Under the pieces are notes generated by a model that made no database searches, was not told the DNA's origin, and saw only the letters and a list, made by a program, of their open reading frames with translations. DNA of 64,000 nt from Rhodopirellula sp. SM50. GTDB lineage: Bacteria; Planctomycetota; Planctomycetia; Pirellulales; Pirellulaceae. Location: assembly GCF_002289565.1 (NCBI RefSeq), contig NZ_NTFY01000018.1:62001-126000 (forward strand), read 5' to 3'. Position numbers and translations under genes: made by a program. Positions 1-7,891 of the stretch are shown piece by piece; within the stretch, counting starts at the first letter, position 1, and each line of letters starts with the position of its first letter.

Positions 1-1
1 G

Positions 2-1135
2 ATCCTTGTCGAACCGCTGTTGGCGACCGGCAAAGCCCATCGGACCGGCCCCGATTTGAAAAAAGACCTGGCCGTGTTCACCATGCTGGGCCTCGGTTTG
101 AGCGGGCTGTTGGCGCTGCTGTTCGAAGCCGGCGCGAAGACCTTTCGCAGCGCCGAAGCGATTCAACAGGAATTGCAGGCCCCTGTGCTGACGCACATTC
201 CCTTTGACGGGGGACGCCGCCAGAATCGAAAGCAAATGCCCACCAACTCGATCGCGCGATTGGATCCCAAGCTGGCGGTGATCCATCGGCCGCATTCACC
301 GGCGGCAGAAGCGGTGCGCGCCGTCCGGACGGCGATGCTGTTGGATCGTCGACAAACCGACAGCAAGGTGTTTCAGATCACCAGCCCCTTGCCGGGTGAC
401 GGAAAAAGCACGCTGGCGGCCAACGTCGGCTGCTCCATCGCCCAGTCGGGAAAGCGAACCCTGCTGATCGACTTGGACCTGCGAAGCCCGCGACTTTCCC
501 TGCGTTTTAATCTGGAGACCAAGATCGGCTTGGCAAACGTGCTCAATGGTGAATTGAGTGCCGCCCAGGCGGTCCATCAAACGCCGATCGAGAACCTTGA
601 CATCCTGCCCTGCGGTCCGCTGCCGGCCAACCCCGCCGAAGCGTTGACGTTGGCCGAACTGGCTGACGTTTTCCAATGGGCGCGGGCCAACTACGACTTT
701 ATCATCGTCGACACGCCTCCGCTGCTGATGGTCAGCGACCCCACGGTCGTGACCACCTATGTCGATGCCGCGATCTTGGTGATGCGGATCCAACGTCGTT
801 GCAAACCGAACGCGAAAGAAGCCGTCGCGATGCTGCGGTGGACCGGATCACGGGTGATGGGCGTGGTCATCAACAAGTTCACGGCGCCCCGTTCCATGGC
901 GTCTTACCAGAGCAGTGCGAGTGGAAGCTACCAGTCGATCGGCTACGGCTACGGCGACCGGTATCGCCGCCGCTATCAACGCGAGGTCAACGCCCAGGAC
1001 ACCTATATCGTCACCGGCACCAAGAATCTGGAACGGGTCGATCTCGTCGCGCCGAGCAACTCCAGCCAGCCGGGCAAACCGCACCTGCGCCAAGTCGTGC
1101 CGCAGGACTCGGCGTCTGGTCCACGACCTCTCTGA
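2..1135 (+). CDS. BY-kinase (Wzc/CpsD-type) C-terminal part, 5' end outside window
   Basis: Bacterial tyrosine autokinase of the polysaccharide co-polymerase type, which controls chain length and export of exopolysaccharide at the inner membrane. The frame is open to the window edge, so the N-terminal Wzz domain lies upstream. What remains begins with a hydrophobic segment (FTMLGLGLSGLLALLF), the second membrane helix of such proteins. The cytoplasmic kinase follows, with Walker A PGDGKSTLA, Walker A' LLIDLDLRSPRL and Walker B FIIVDTPPLL. A Tyr-rich stretch near the C-terminus (YQSSASGSYQSIGYGYGDRY) is the expected autophosphorylation cluster. About 70 residues follow the cluster, more than usual. 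The family call is secure; which polymer it serves cannot be seen. Confidence 0.9.
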   Translation: MLVEPLLATGKAHRTGPDLKKDLAVFTMLGLGLSGLLALLFEAGAKTFRSAEAIQQELQAPVLTHIPFDGGRRQNRKQMPTNSIARLDPKLAVIHRPHSPAAEAVRAVRTAMLLDRRQTDSKVFQITSPLPGDGKSTLAANVGCSIAQSGKRTLLIDLDLRSPRLSLRFNLETKIGLANVLNGELSAAQAVHQTPIENLDILPCGPLPANPAEALTLAELADVFQWARANYDFIIVDTPPLLMVSDPTVVTTYVDAAILVMRIQRRCKPNAKEAVAMLRWTGSRVMGVVINKFTAPRSMASYQSSASGSYQSIGYGYGDRYRRRYQREVNAQDTYIVTGTKNLERVDLVAPSNSSQPGKPHLRQVVPQDSASGPRPL

Positions 1136-1379
1136 CGCGCGGGACTCGACGACTGGCCCGCCTGTGCAATCGCGATACCGCCATCACGATCGGAATCGCC
1201 CGATCCAGAAAAGCTCTTAAAGCGTGCGGTTTCGCCCAACGCGGCACAGGCTTTGCTTACCTGAGTGCGATCACGGACAGCAGGCGTTGCTGTCGCGCGA
1301 CGTATCGGATCAGGCGTGCAACTTCGACGACGTTTGAGCGGTACACGATCGCATCCAATTGTTGCAGAGGAGCTAAACA

Positions 1380-2099
1380 ATGACGTTTTCCGACGAGAGC
1401 TACAACCTAAGAATTGAACTGGACACCAAAGGCTGCGAATTGTCGGCCGACGAGATCGAAGACATGGAACTCGATCTCCACACGTTGCGCAACCTGGTGG
1501 CGGACTTCCCTGTGTCAGATCTGCACATCACGGTCGTCCATCATCAAAAAGCGCGTGACTACCACGTCAAAACCAGTCTAGGGCTCTCCGGGAAAATGCT
1601 GTTCACCGGCGAACGTCACCACAAGGTGCACCCGGCATTCGAAAGCTGTATCCGAAAACTGACCAAGAAGGTTCGCGCCTACAAACGCCAGATGCGGGTC
1701 GGCGAGGAGGCCGAGAAACTCGCCGCGGGCACCCGACATGATGTCGCCCCGCTGGGAGAAATCAATGTCGAGTCCATCGTCCAAGCCGTGGGCGATGACG
1801 ATTACCAGCAGTTCCGCCGTGAAATGGATGTCTTCGAGTCCTCGCTGGCCTCGCGGATCAGCCATTGGATCGAACGCTACCCCGAAATCGGCTCGCGGTT
1901 GGAGCACCCCTTTCAGGTGTCCGACATCGTCGAAGAAGTCTTCCTCAATGCCTTCGATTGCTTCGCCGAACGGTCTCATGACATTCCGCCGGGGCAGTGG
2001 CTGGAAAGCTTGATCGATCCGTCCGTGCAAGCGTTGCTGCAATCGCCCGACGAAGAATATGAGAGGATCCAATTCGCAAAAATGGCGATGATGGATTGA
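1380..2099 (+). CDS. HPF/RaiA-like protein with sigma-70 region 2-like C-terminus
   Basis: Protein of 239 residues. Residues about 8-105 resemble the ribosome hibernation factor fold (HPF/RaiA, S30AE): an alternating strand/helix N-terminus, then LHITVVHHQKARDYHVKTSL and a basic helix with KLTKKVRAYKRQ. Residues about 135-239 are helical and contain VSDIVEEVFLNAFDCF, which resembles sigma-70 region 2 (the ...EDLVQEVFLRAF... helix), without a region 4. The start is supported by an AGGAG ribosome-binding site 8 bases upstream of the ATG. A strong hairpin terminator follows. It probably acts on ribosomes, perhaps under stress; a role in transcription is only suggested by the C-terminal resemblance. 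Family assignment of both halves is by eye. Confidence 0.65.
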   Translation: MTFSDESYNLRIELDTKGCELSADEIEDMELDLHTLRNLVADFPVSDLHITVVHHQKARDYHVKTSLGLSGKMLFTGERHHKVHPAFESCIRKLTKKVRAYKRQMRVGEEAEKLAAGTRHDVAPLGEINVESIVQAVGDDDYQQFRREMDVFESSLASRISHWIERYPEIGSRLEHPFQVSDIVEEVFLNAFDCFAERSHDIPPGQWLESLIDPSVQALLQSPDEEYERIQFAKMAMMD

Positions 2100-2144
2100 A
2101 TGGCAATCACTTGGCGTGCGTCATCGCACGTTCCCATACGTGAC

Positions 2145-2183
2145 CAAGACGAGAGCGTGCCCTCGGGCACGCTTTTGGTCTTG
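2145..2183 (+). terminator. Hairpin terminator after the HPF-like gene
   Basis: A perfect 8-bp stem AGCGTGCC/GGCACGCT with a CTCG tetraloop is extended by an outer CAAGAC/GTCTTG pairing. A short T-rich stretch (TTTTGGTCTTGTTGTT) follows. It lies 45 bases after the stop codon of the HPF-like gene, in the position of an intrinsic terminator. Confidence 0.65.
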
Positions 2184-2199
2184 TTGTTCCCGGGTTCCG

Positions 2200-2336
2200 C
2201 CCTACGCCGTGAACGATTTGTTAGCGGCAGGGCGCGAGCCCTCCGGTGTTTTGGCACAGTTGCGCAAGCCGGAGGGCTCGCGCCCTGCCGCTACAACCTC
2301 GTCAAACACAGGAGATAAATCGTTCACGGCGTAGGG
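2200..2336. repeat. Nested palindrome, copy 1
   Basis: The outer arms are a perfect 20-bp inverted repeat starting CCCTACGCCGTGAACG at 2200-2219 and 2317-2336. Inside it is a second perfect inverted repeat of 25 bp at 2222-2246 and 2269-2293 (core GGCAGGGCGCGAGCC). A second copy with the same nested arrangement is at 42900-43036, and inner-arm-only copies are at 21092-21241. This repeat accounts for most of the 315 bases between the two flanking genes. Confidence 0.9.
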
Positions 2337-2414
2337 TTCTGCCTGGAAGCACATTGTCTTGCAGGCTCCGCGTCCTTCCATCAATGCCCCCTTCTAACCA
2401 GCAGTCCGACGCGG

Positions 2415-3002
2415 ATGAGTCACCCCCTCGAAAAGCTGATCGCCGAGATCCAGACACTTGAGCGCAGCGTGGCGGAGAAAATCCACCATTCGGCCGGTGA
2501 ACCTCCCGACGAACGGCATCGTGAAAACGTGGTCTTCGACGCGGATCTCCGCCGTCGCCATCGCGCCTTCGCAACCTCGCTTTGGCGCTATCTGCTCGGT
2601 TCGACGGTGATGACGGTGCTCACCGCGCCGGTGATCTATGCGTTGTTGATCCCGATCGCGATGCTGGATTTATTCGTGACGGTCTACCAGTGGGTTTGCT
2701 TTCCGGTCTATCGGATTCCCGGCGTTTACCGACACGAGTACGTGGTCATCGATCGGTACCAGTTGGCCTATCTCAATGGGATCGAAAAACTGAACTGCGT
2801 GTACTGCGGTTACTCCAATGGCGTGCTGGCCTATGCCCGGGAAATCGCTTCCCGGACCGAGCAATACTGGTGCCCGATCAAGCATGCGCGGCGGGCGAAG
2901 GGCTGCCATACTCGGCAATGTCTGTTTTGCCAATTCGGTGACGCGGAGGGGTACCGCCGCGAGTTGGACCGGATTCGAAAGCGATTTTCGGACCTCCAGT
3001 GA
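2415..3002 (+). CDS. Conserved Cys-rich membrane protein, function unknown
   Basis: Protein of 195 residues. A charged N-terminal helix is followed by two adjacent hydrophobic stretches at about 60-95 (STVMTVLTAPVIYALLIPIA and a second containing LFVTVYQWVCF). A C-terminal soluble part carries four ordered cysteine sites: CVYCGYSNG, YWCPIKH, GCHTRQC and LFCQFG. The paired Cys-x2-Cys and Cys/His pattern suggests a metal site next to the membrane. I recognise the pattern as that of a widely conserved uncharacterised bacterial protein but cannot name a family. It is codirectional with the CHAD gene downstream, with a 112-base gap. No function is claimed. Confidence 0.75.
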   Translation: MSHPLEKLIAEIQTLERSVAEKIHHSAGEPPDERHRENVVFDADLRRRHRAFATSLWRYLLGSTVMTVLTAPVIYALLIPIAMLDLFVTVYQWVCFPVYRIPGVYRHEYVVIDRYQLAYLNGIEKLNCVYCGYSNGVLAYAREIASRTEQYWCPIKHARRAKGCHTRQCLFCQFGDAEGYRRELDRIRKRFSDLQ

Positions 3003-3114
3003 CTCGGGACGTCGACAACTCCCCGATTCCGGAAGGGGGTGGATGGGATGGAGTACAATGGGGCCCGAGAGACGACGCGATGTTGAATCCTAAACTGCGA
3101 TCTTTATCTTCTCC

Positions 3115-4059
3115 ATGTCTTCCAAGCGTGACAACTCAAAACACGGTCTGCCCGCTCTGGACTCAGGGAAATGGGTACGTCTTGACACCGCCGAAGGCTG
3201 CGTCGCCACCGCCGCTCGTCTGACCCTCTCCAGCCGGCTCGCGGCGGTGCTGTACTATCTGCCCCGGGCGAGTTCGCGGTCGGACGCGTCGATCGAGCAC
3301 GTGCATCAGTTACGCGTCAGCACGCGACGGGTCATCGCAGTGTTGCAACTGTACCAGGACGTCTTGCCTGGCAAATTGGCGCGTCGGATGGAGCGGCAGA
3401 TGAAACGCATTCGCCAAGTTGCCGGTGTCGCTCGTGATCTGGACGTGCTTGCCCTGCGCTATCGCGACTCGGATTCGCGAAAACACAAGCGGTTGGTGCG
3501 ACGATTAACACCGTTGCGGCGAAAGGCTCGGAGATCGATCGCGGACCTGAATCGCGCACTGATGGACAAGGACCATTTGGCAAGACGCGTGAAGAAGCTG
3601 CTCAGGTCGATCCGCTGCCAGTCGCAACAGGATTTGAATGCGTTCGCAAAAATGCAACTCGCCCGTCGTTCGCAGTGTTTCTTCAAGCACGCCAAACGCG
3701 ATCTCGACCGCGTCGACGAACTGCATCGATTTCGCATCCAGGCGAAGCGGTTCCGATACACCGTCGAGCTGCTCGGTGACGTCTTGCCCGCCGAGATTCG
3801 CACCCGGATCTATCCGGTCGTTTGCAACGTCCAAGAGGTGCTCGGTGAGCTGCACGACCATTCGATTGCCCGTGAACGCATGAAACGGTTGGCGCGAAGG
3901 GAAACCAAGTCCAGTCGTGCTAGACAAATCCGGAAACTCGCTCGAGAGGAAGGGCGTTTGATGGAACAGGCGGAGCAGAGGTTTCGGGAGTGGTGGACAC
4001 CGAGCTTTTCCGACCAGCTCGAGCGTTCGGTCCAGCGGATTCTGCACGACGCCGAGTGA
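3115..4059 (+). CDS. CHAD domain protein
   Basis: Protein of 314 residues, almost all CHAD domain (conserved histidine alpha-helical domain). The two helical repeats show the hallmark His/Arg/Lys pattern: EHVHQLRVSTRRVIAVLQ at about residue 60 and DELHRFRIQAKRFRYTVELL at about 200. Many lysines and arginines line the helices. CHAD proteins bind inorganic polyphosphate through this basic surface. Unlike many relatives it has no CYTH triphosphatase domain. No ribosome-binding site is evident before the ATG, so the exact start is less certain than the domain. Its stop is 1 base from the stop of a converging CBS-domain remnant. Confidence 0.85.
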   Translation: MSSKRDNSKHGLPALDSGKWVRLDTAEGCVATAARLTLSSRLAAVLYYLPRASSRSDASIEHVHQLRVSTRRVIAVLQLYQDVLPGKLARRMERQMKRIRQVAGVARDLDVLALRYRDSDSRKHKRLVRRLTPLRRKARRSIADLNRALMDKDHLARRVKKLLRSIRCQSQQDLNAFAKMQLARRSQCFFKHAKRDLDRVDELHRFRIQAKRFRYTVELLGDVLPAEIRTRIYPVVCNVQEVLGELHDHSIARERMKRLARRETKSSRARQIRKLAREEGRLMEQAEQRFREWWTPSFSDQLERSVQRILHDAE

Positions 4060-4060
4060 T

Positions 4061-4183
4061 TCAAAGTCGTCCGTCGTCGATCAAACGCTGCAGGTCGATC
4101 GTGGTGACGATTCCCACCGGCACGCCTTGATCGGTCACCGGCAGGCGGTGGACAGGATGCGTGATGAACTGCTGGTTTGACAG
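4061..4183 (-). pseudogene. C-terminal fragment of a CBS-domain protein
   Basis: Read on the minus strand, directly after the TAG of the P-loop gene and in the same frame, are 40 sense codons and a TGA. They contain THPVHRLPVTDQGVPVGIVT followed by TIDLQRLIDDG. This is the second half of a CBS domain (HRLPV.D..G..VGIVT..DL). The first half of the domain and any start codon are missing. The most likely reading is a decayed end of a former CBS gene; read-through of the TAG to give a C-terminal extension is a less likely alternative. Confidence 0.7.
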
Positions 4184-5206
4184 CTAGATTTCCAGTTTGT
4201 CCTTGAGCAATCGGTCCAAGTCTTCCAGCGTGTGTGGATTGGTCAGATTCAGCGCGTAGGCGTTGACGAGTCCGCGGACGACTTGGACACCCGCCGACGT
4301 GCTCGTGCAGACTCCGGTCACCAGGTCCGGTTGAAACCCGAACCCCTTGGTGACGCCGATCACCGAGTACGGGTCGGAGGCGCACAGGACCGTCAATCGC
4401 CGTCCCTGGCTGAGCCCGGACGCGGCGACTTGTCCGTTGTACGGTTCGATCGGGGACGCGCCGGCCTCGGCGACCAGAACATCGGGATGCGTTTGGGCAA
4501 TTCGTCCGACCAGGGTGTCGAAGGCGCGCTGATAGACGTCTTCTTCGCAAATCGTCGAGGGAAGCCCCGTATCGACGAAATCAAACACCGCGTCGGCTCC
4601 CGCATCGGACATCGACAGAATATCTCGATAACGTCCGGCACCGGTGAACTTGGCACCCGCGACACGCAAGCCCATCTTCTTCAGACGCCGAATGATGATT
4701 TTGGCCGATGTCGTCTTGCCCGATGACATCGACGTTCCGATCAACAGCACGATCGGACATTGCAGTTTGGCCGGCGTGATCGGGCCGACAAAGTCTTGCA
4801 TCACGACTTTTTCTCCCCCGCGTTTGACATGCCCCCGATAGAGCAAATGGATCGGTTCGCCGACAAAGCTGGAGCGTGACGTCACCGTGCCGATCAACCC
4901 CGCGGCGGTCATTGCGTGCATCTGACCGTCGTAGGGAATCGCTTGCCAGTTGCCGACCGATTCGAGCGTGGCTGCGCGAAAGCCGAACGCACCGACGATC
5001 CAATCACCGATCGAAACCTCGATCATCCGACCCGTCGTCAGCTCGATCTTGCGATTCGGTGACGTCTGCGTCACTTCGCCGACGACGTAGTCACCTGTCG
5101 CCCAAGCATCGCGTGACAGGAGTTCTACGTCGAACGGGGTTTCGGCGAGGTCCGAAATTCGGGTCAGCGATCCGAACGTATATTTTGTTTCACACATCGC
5201 CGGCAC
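4184..5206 (-). CDS. P-loop NTPase, DUF1611/MobB-like
   Basis: Protein of 340 residues. The N-terminal half (about 1-140) is beta-rich and unrecognised. A Walker A motif, GTSMSSGKTT, lies at 157-166 after a hydrophobic strand (CPIVLLIG). LVAEAGASPIEPYNG at about 245 looks like the Walker B/switch region. The layout resembles the C-terminal P-loop domain of DUF1611 (DgcN-like) or MobB-type proteins. It is the last gene of a three-gene minus-strand set: 16 bases separate it from the M20 peptidase upstream, so cotranscription is likely. The substrate is unknown. It could instead belong to the dethiobiotin-synthetase-like group. Confidence 0.65.
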   Translation of the reverse strand: MPAMCETKYTFGSLTRISDLAETPFDVELLSRDAWATGDYVVGEVTQTSPNRKIELTTGRMIEVSIGDWIVGAFGFRAATLESVGNWQAIPYDGQMHAMTAAGLIGTVTSRSSFVGEPIHLLYRGHVKRGGEKVVMQDFVGPITPAKLQCPIVLLIGTSMSSGKTTSAKIIIRRLKKMGLRVAGAKFTGAGRYRDILSMSDAGADAVFDFVDTGLPSTICEEDVYQRAFDTLVGRIAQTHPDVLVAEAGASPIEPYNGQVAASGLSQGRRLTVLCASDPYSVIGVTKGFGFQPDLVTGVCTSTSAGVQVVRGLVNAYALNLTNPHTLEDLDRLLKDKLEI

Positions 5207-5222
5207 CTCGTCGTCGGTCCAT

Positions 5223-6467
5223 TCAAGTCACTTCTGCGTTGCTGGAATCCTCGGGCGCAAGCGCCACCGATTCGGCCCAGGCGTTGGGGTCCGGTGGGCT
5301 GTCGCGATCCGAGATCGGAGCCCCCATCAGCAAGCACGCCAACAGCGCGGCGCGTTCAGGCATCTTGTCTTCGATGACATGTTCGATCAGCGCATGGGCT
5401 CCGTCACCGACCGCGCCCAAACCGTCCAACGTCGCGGTGTGCAGGCTGGTGTAATTGCCGTCGGAACCTCCGCCCGCGGCGCCTTCGCGAATTTCAATCC
5501 CCAGCGCATCGGCGGCTGCTTGGGCGCGGTGCCAGAACGCTCGATTGCGTGGCGTCGGCTCCAGCGGAGGTCGACCGATTTTTCCGGTGACCTTGATCTG
5601 CGTTCCGGCCACGGTCGGCTCAATCGCATAGATGGCCTGTTCCACCCGCCGCGCGATCGCTTCGGTGCGGACTCGAACATCGACTTCCGCGCGGCTTTCG
5701 GCGGCAACCACATTCGGGCGGACACCGCCATCGATGGTCCCCACATTGACCGTCGTGCCGGCTTCCGAATCGTTGAGCGCATGCAGCGTCTGGACGACGT
5801 GCGAGAGTTCCAGAATCGCGCTGATCCCCTTGTCGGGATCCAAACCGGCATGGGCCGCTTTGCCGCTGATCGTGATCACGAATCGGCCGACGCCCTTGCG
5901 GGCCGTCTTCAGCCGCCCTTCCGGCCCCAACGATGGCTCCATCACCATCGCCCGATCGACACACTGGGCCAGCTTTTGGATCCGCCAGGCTGATTCGCCG
6001 CTGCCGATTTCTTCGTCCGAATTGATAAACAACACCGGCGCCACCGACGGAATGACCTTCAGTTCACGCAGTGCACGTATGGCGAACACCGCTTGCACGA
6101 GACCCGCTTTCATGTCGTACACGCCGGGACCATGCAGCCGTCCGTCACGTGACTCCACCGGCATTTTGGCCAGCGTGCCGACCGGCCAAACTGTGTCGCA
6201 GTGTCCCAGCAGCAGTTGTCGGTGGGTGTGCGAACTCGGGTCGCCCGGCATCGCCAACAGCTGCCCCCCGGAGATCTTGCCCGGATAACGCCGGCAGCGG
6301 AATCCGATGGATTTCAATTCGGCCTCGAACCGATCAAACACTGCGGCTTGGGTCGCCGGGTCGGCCGAGGGCGATTCGATCAGCGCGGTTTCGCGGGTCA
6401 GCCGCACCATGGAATCCTGACGTGCCGTCAACCAGCTGAAGATCTTTCCTGCGGTTGCTTTGTTCAC
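5223..6467 (-). CDS. M20 family metallopeptidase (carboxypeptidase G2-like)
   Basis: Di-zinc amidohydrolase/peptidase of 414 residues. The M20 metal and catalytic motifs are present in order: LLGHCDTVWP (His and Asp), GPGVYDMKAG (bridging Asp), NSDEEIGS (catalytic Glu-Glu), MVMEPS (metal ligand), and GDGAHALIEH near the C-terminus (last His). A dimerisation domain lies between, with KAAHAGLDPDKG. The order matches carboxypeptidase G2-type enzymes that release glutamate or other C-terminal residues. The start is GTG and overlaps the flavin reductase stop by 4 bases (GTGA), so translation of the two is probably coupled. The natural substrate cannot be read from the sequence. Confidence 0.9.
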   Translation of the reverse strand: MNKATAGKIFSWLTARQDSMVRLTRETALIESPSADPATQAAVFDRFEAELKSIGFRCRRYPGKISGGQLLAMPGDPSSHTHRQLLLGHCDTVWPVGTLAKMPVESRDGRLHGPGVYDMKAGLVQAVFAIRALRELKVIPSVAPVLFINSDEEIGSGESAWRIQKLAQCVDRAMVMEPSLGPEGRLKTARKGVGRFVITISGKAAHAGLDPDKGISAILELSHVVQTLHALNDSEAGTTVNVGTIDGGVRPNVVAAESRAEVDVRVRTEAIARRVEQAIYAIEPTVAGTQIKVTGKIGRPPLEPTPRNRAFWHRAQAAADALGIEIREGAAGGGSDGNYTSLHTATLDGLGAVGDGAHALIEHVIEDKMPERAALLACLLMGAPISDRDSPPDPNAWAESVALAPEDSSNAEVT

Positions 6468-7099
6468 GATTCGGTGTCCCTGGTTTTCTGAAAGCCGGCA
6501 GGGAACGGAAACGCGTGGCTGCGATTGATGCTTGCGTAGCGTGTCGGAGCAAGAAAAGCCAACAGCGGTGACTCGGCGATCATTTCTTGGTCATCGACAT
6601 CCATCGATCGCAGCGCCGCCGCAGAAATCATCGCCGAAATGATTTTACCGGCGATCAAACTGTTGTCGCCGAATCCATCGACGATGCGATCAAGTTTGCA
6701 TTCGAAGAACAACGTCGATTGCGTCAAGAATTCGCCGTCAATGGTGGTCGCCTTGAATCGCGGCAAGGCGAGCAGGGCGGGCTTGGAATGATCGCCGCAG
6801 CGGGGCGAGGCCGCCAAGCTGGCCAGGACCACGGCATCGGCGGTGGGAAAGCTAACCGTGAACACCTCGTCGCGGCGAATGTTTTGATACGTCGCGTGCT
6901 CCGGCGTGCAGACAAAACCGAAATAGTTTTCCCAACCCAGCGGCGTCACCATGTGCTTGGGGGCCAAGTCATAGTCCCCGTCCTGTTCCCGCGTGCCGAT
7001 CACCACCAATGGAGCGACCATGAAAAAGCGATCCCAGATCGGAACGCTGACATCCAGTCGGACCAAGTCGTCAGGTTGTTGATTCGTTGAGCGTTCCAC
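6464..7099 (-). CDS. Flavin reductase-like domain protein
   Basis: Protein of 211 residues resembling the FMN-binding split barrel of the flavin reductase family. The N-terminal part has PIWDRFFMVAPLVVIGTREQ and the characteristic DLAPKHMVTPLG segment that contacts flavin, followed by CTPEHATYQNI and FTVSFPTADAVVLASL. Such proteins reduce FMN with NAD(P)H or carry bound flavin; members often serve as partners of oxygenases. It is the first gene of the set with the M20 peptidase (4-base overlap) and the P-loop protein. Which substrate links the three is unknown. Confidence 0.8.
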   Translation of the reverse strand: MERSTNQQPDDLVRLDVSVPIWDRFFMVAPLVVIGTREQDGDYDLAPKHMVTPLGWENYFGFVCTPEHATYQNIRRDEVFTVSFPTADAVVLASLAASPRCGDHSKPALLALPRFKATTIDGEFLTQSTLFFECKLDRIVDGFGDNSLIAGKIISAMISAAALRSMDVDDQEMIAESPLLAFLAPTRYASINRSHAFPFPAGFQKTRDTES

Positions 7100-7236
7100 C
7101 GATCACCTCTCTTGCTGGATCCGACGCGGGATCATTCGCCATGGAGCAATGATACCGTGCAAACGGCATACCGCGATCAAGGTGGGATGTGTGCAAATCT
7201 TCAATGCCGGACGCAAGCTGGAAGCTTACGCCACTG

Positions 7237-7725
7237 TTACTTCGATCCCAAAACGATGTTGATGGCGGTCTTGCCATCGTTGGATGAGACCACGACGTTG
7301 GCGCTTCGCTCTCCCTTGGTCGCCGTCAGCATGCCTCCGTCAGGGAGCTTCATGTTCATTTGGATTTCCCAGCCGGCGTCGCGCAGTTTTTGTTCGTGAA
7401 AGGCGAGTGTCTCGCTGCTTGATTTCGGCGACTCGAGCGAGACCACCAGGCCTTGCGGGGTGGTGGCGGTGGTCATCACCTTGATTCCCGGCAGCGTTTC
7501 CAGGTCGTCGGGCCATTCGTCGGGCAGACTGAGCCCGGACGAGGAGGCTTTGATTCGGGTTTGGCCGCCTGAATCGTTCGCGACCGTCACGTCCACCGCA
7601 TCGCCCGACTGCGACACCGTGACCTCTTCTCCGTCTTCGGTCGTCACGACGGTTTGCTTGCCGCCGCATCCGACGACCATCGCGAGCAATGCGATGGCGA
7701 ACGTCGCCTTGAATTGAGTGAACAT
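7237..7725 (-). CDS. Putative lipoprotein, unknown function
   Basis: Chosen to start at the ATG that gives a lipoprotein signal peptide: FTQFKATFAIALLAMVVGCG, with Cys 20 as the candidate lipidation site. The frame extends 16 codons further upstream but without signal character. The mature part (about 140 residues) is rich in short beta segments: KQTVVTTEDGEEVTV early, then KVMTTATTPQGLVVSLESPK and GGMLTATKGERSANVVVSS. This looks like a small beta-sandwich protein exported to the periplasm or outer membrane. It lies alone between a minus-strand operon and a divergent plus-strand gene. I do not recognise a family. Confidence 0.7.
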   Translation of the reverse strand: MFTQFKATFAIALLAMVVGCGGKQTVVTTEDGEEVTVSQSGDAVDVTVANDSGGQTRIKASSSGLSLPDEWPDDLETLPGIKVMTTATTPQGLVVSLESPKSSSETLAFHEQKLRDAGWEIQMNMKLPDGGMLTATKGERSANVVVSSNDGKTAINIVLGSK

Positions 7726-7891
7726 GGTGCCGGCTCCCAAACGCGTGCGTGGTGAGGAATAAACTACGTCCACTATTGTACCGCTTTAGTGTGGGGGAAG
7801 CATCCAGCTTGCCTGGGAACGGTGGACGAATCGGTGTCTAATACGTGCCAGGATTCCAACCTCTTCACCGTTTACGTTTCCATCAGGTTTC

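Noticed and set aside
1136-1379. Gap between the tyrosine kinase and the HPF-like gene, with plus-strand frame 676-1383
   Set aside because: The frame overlaps the kinase in another phase and its protein is Arg/Cys-rich without a domain; I take this gap as non-coding, containing the HPF-like gene promoter.
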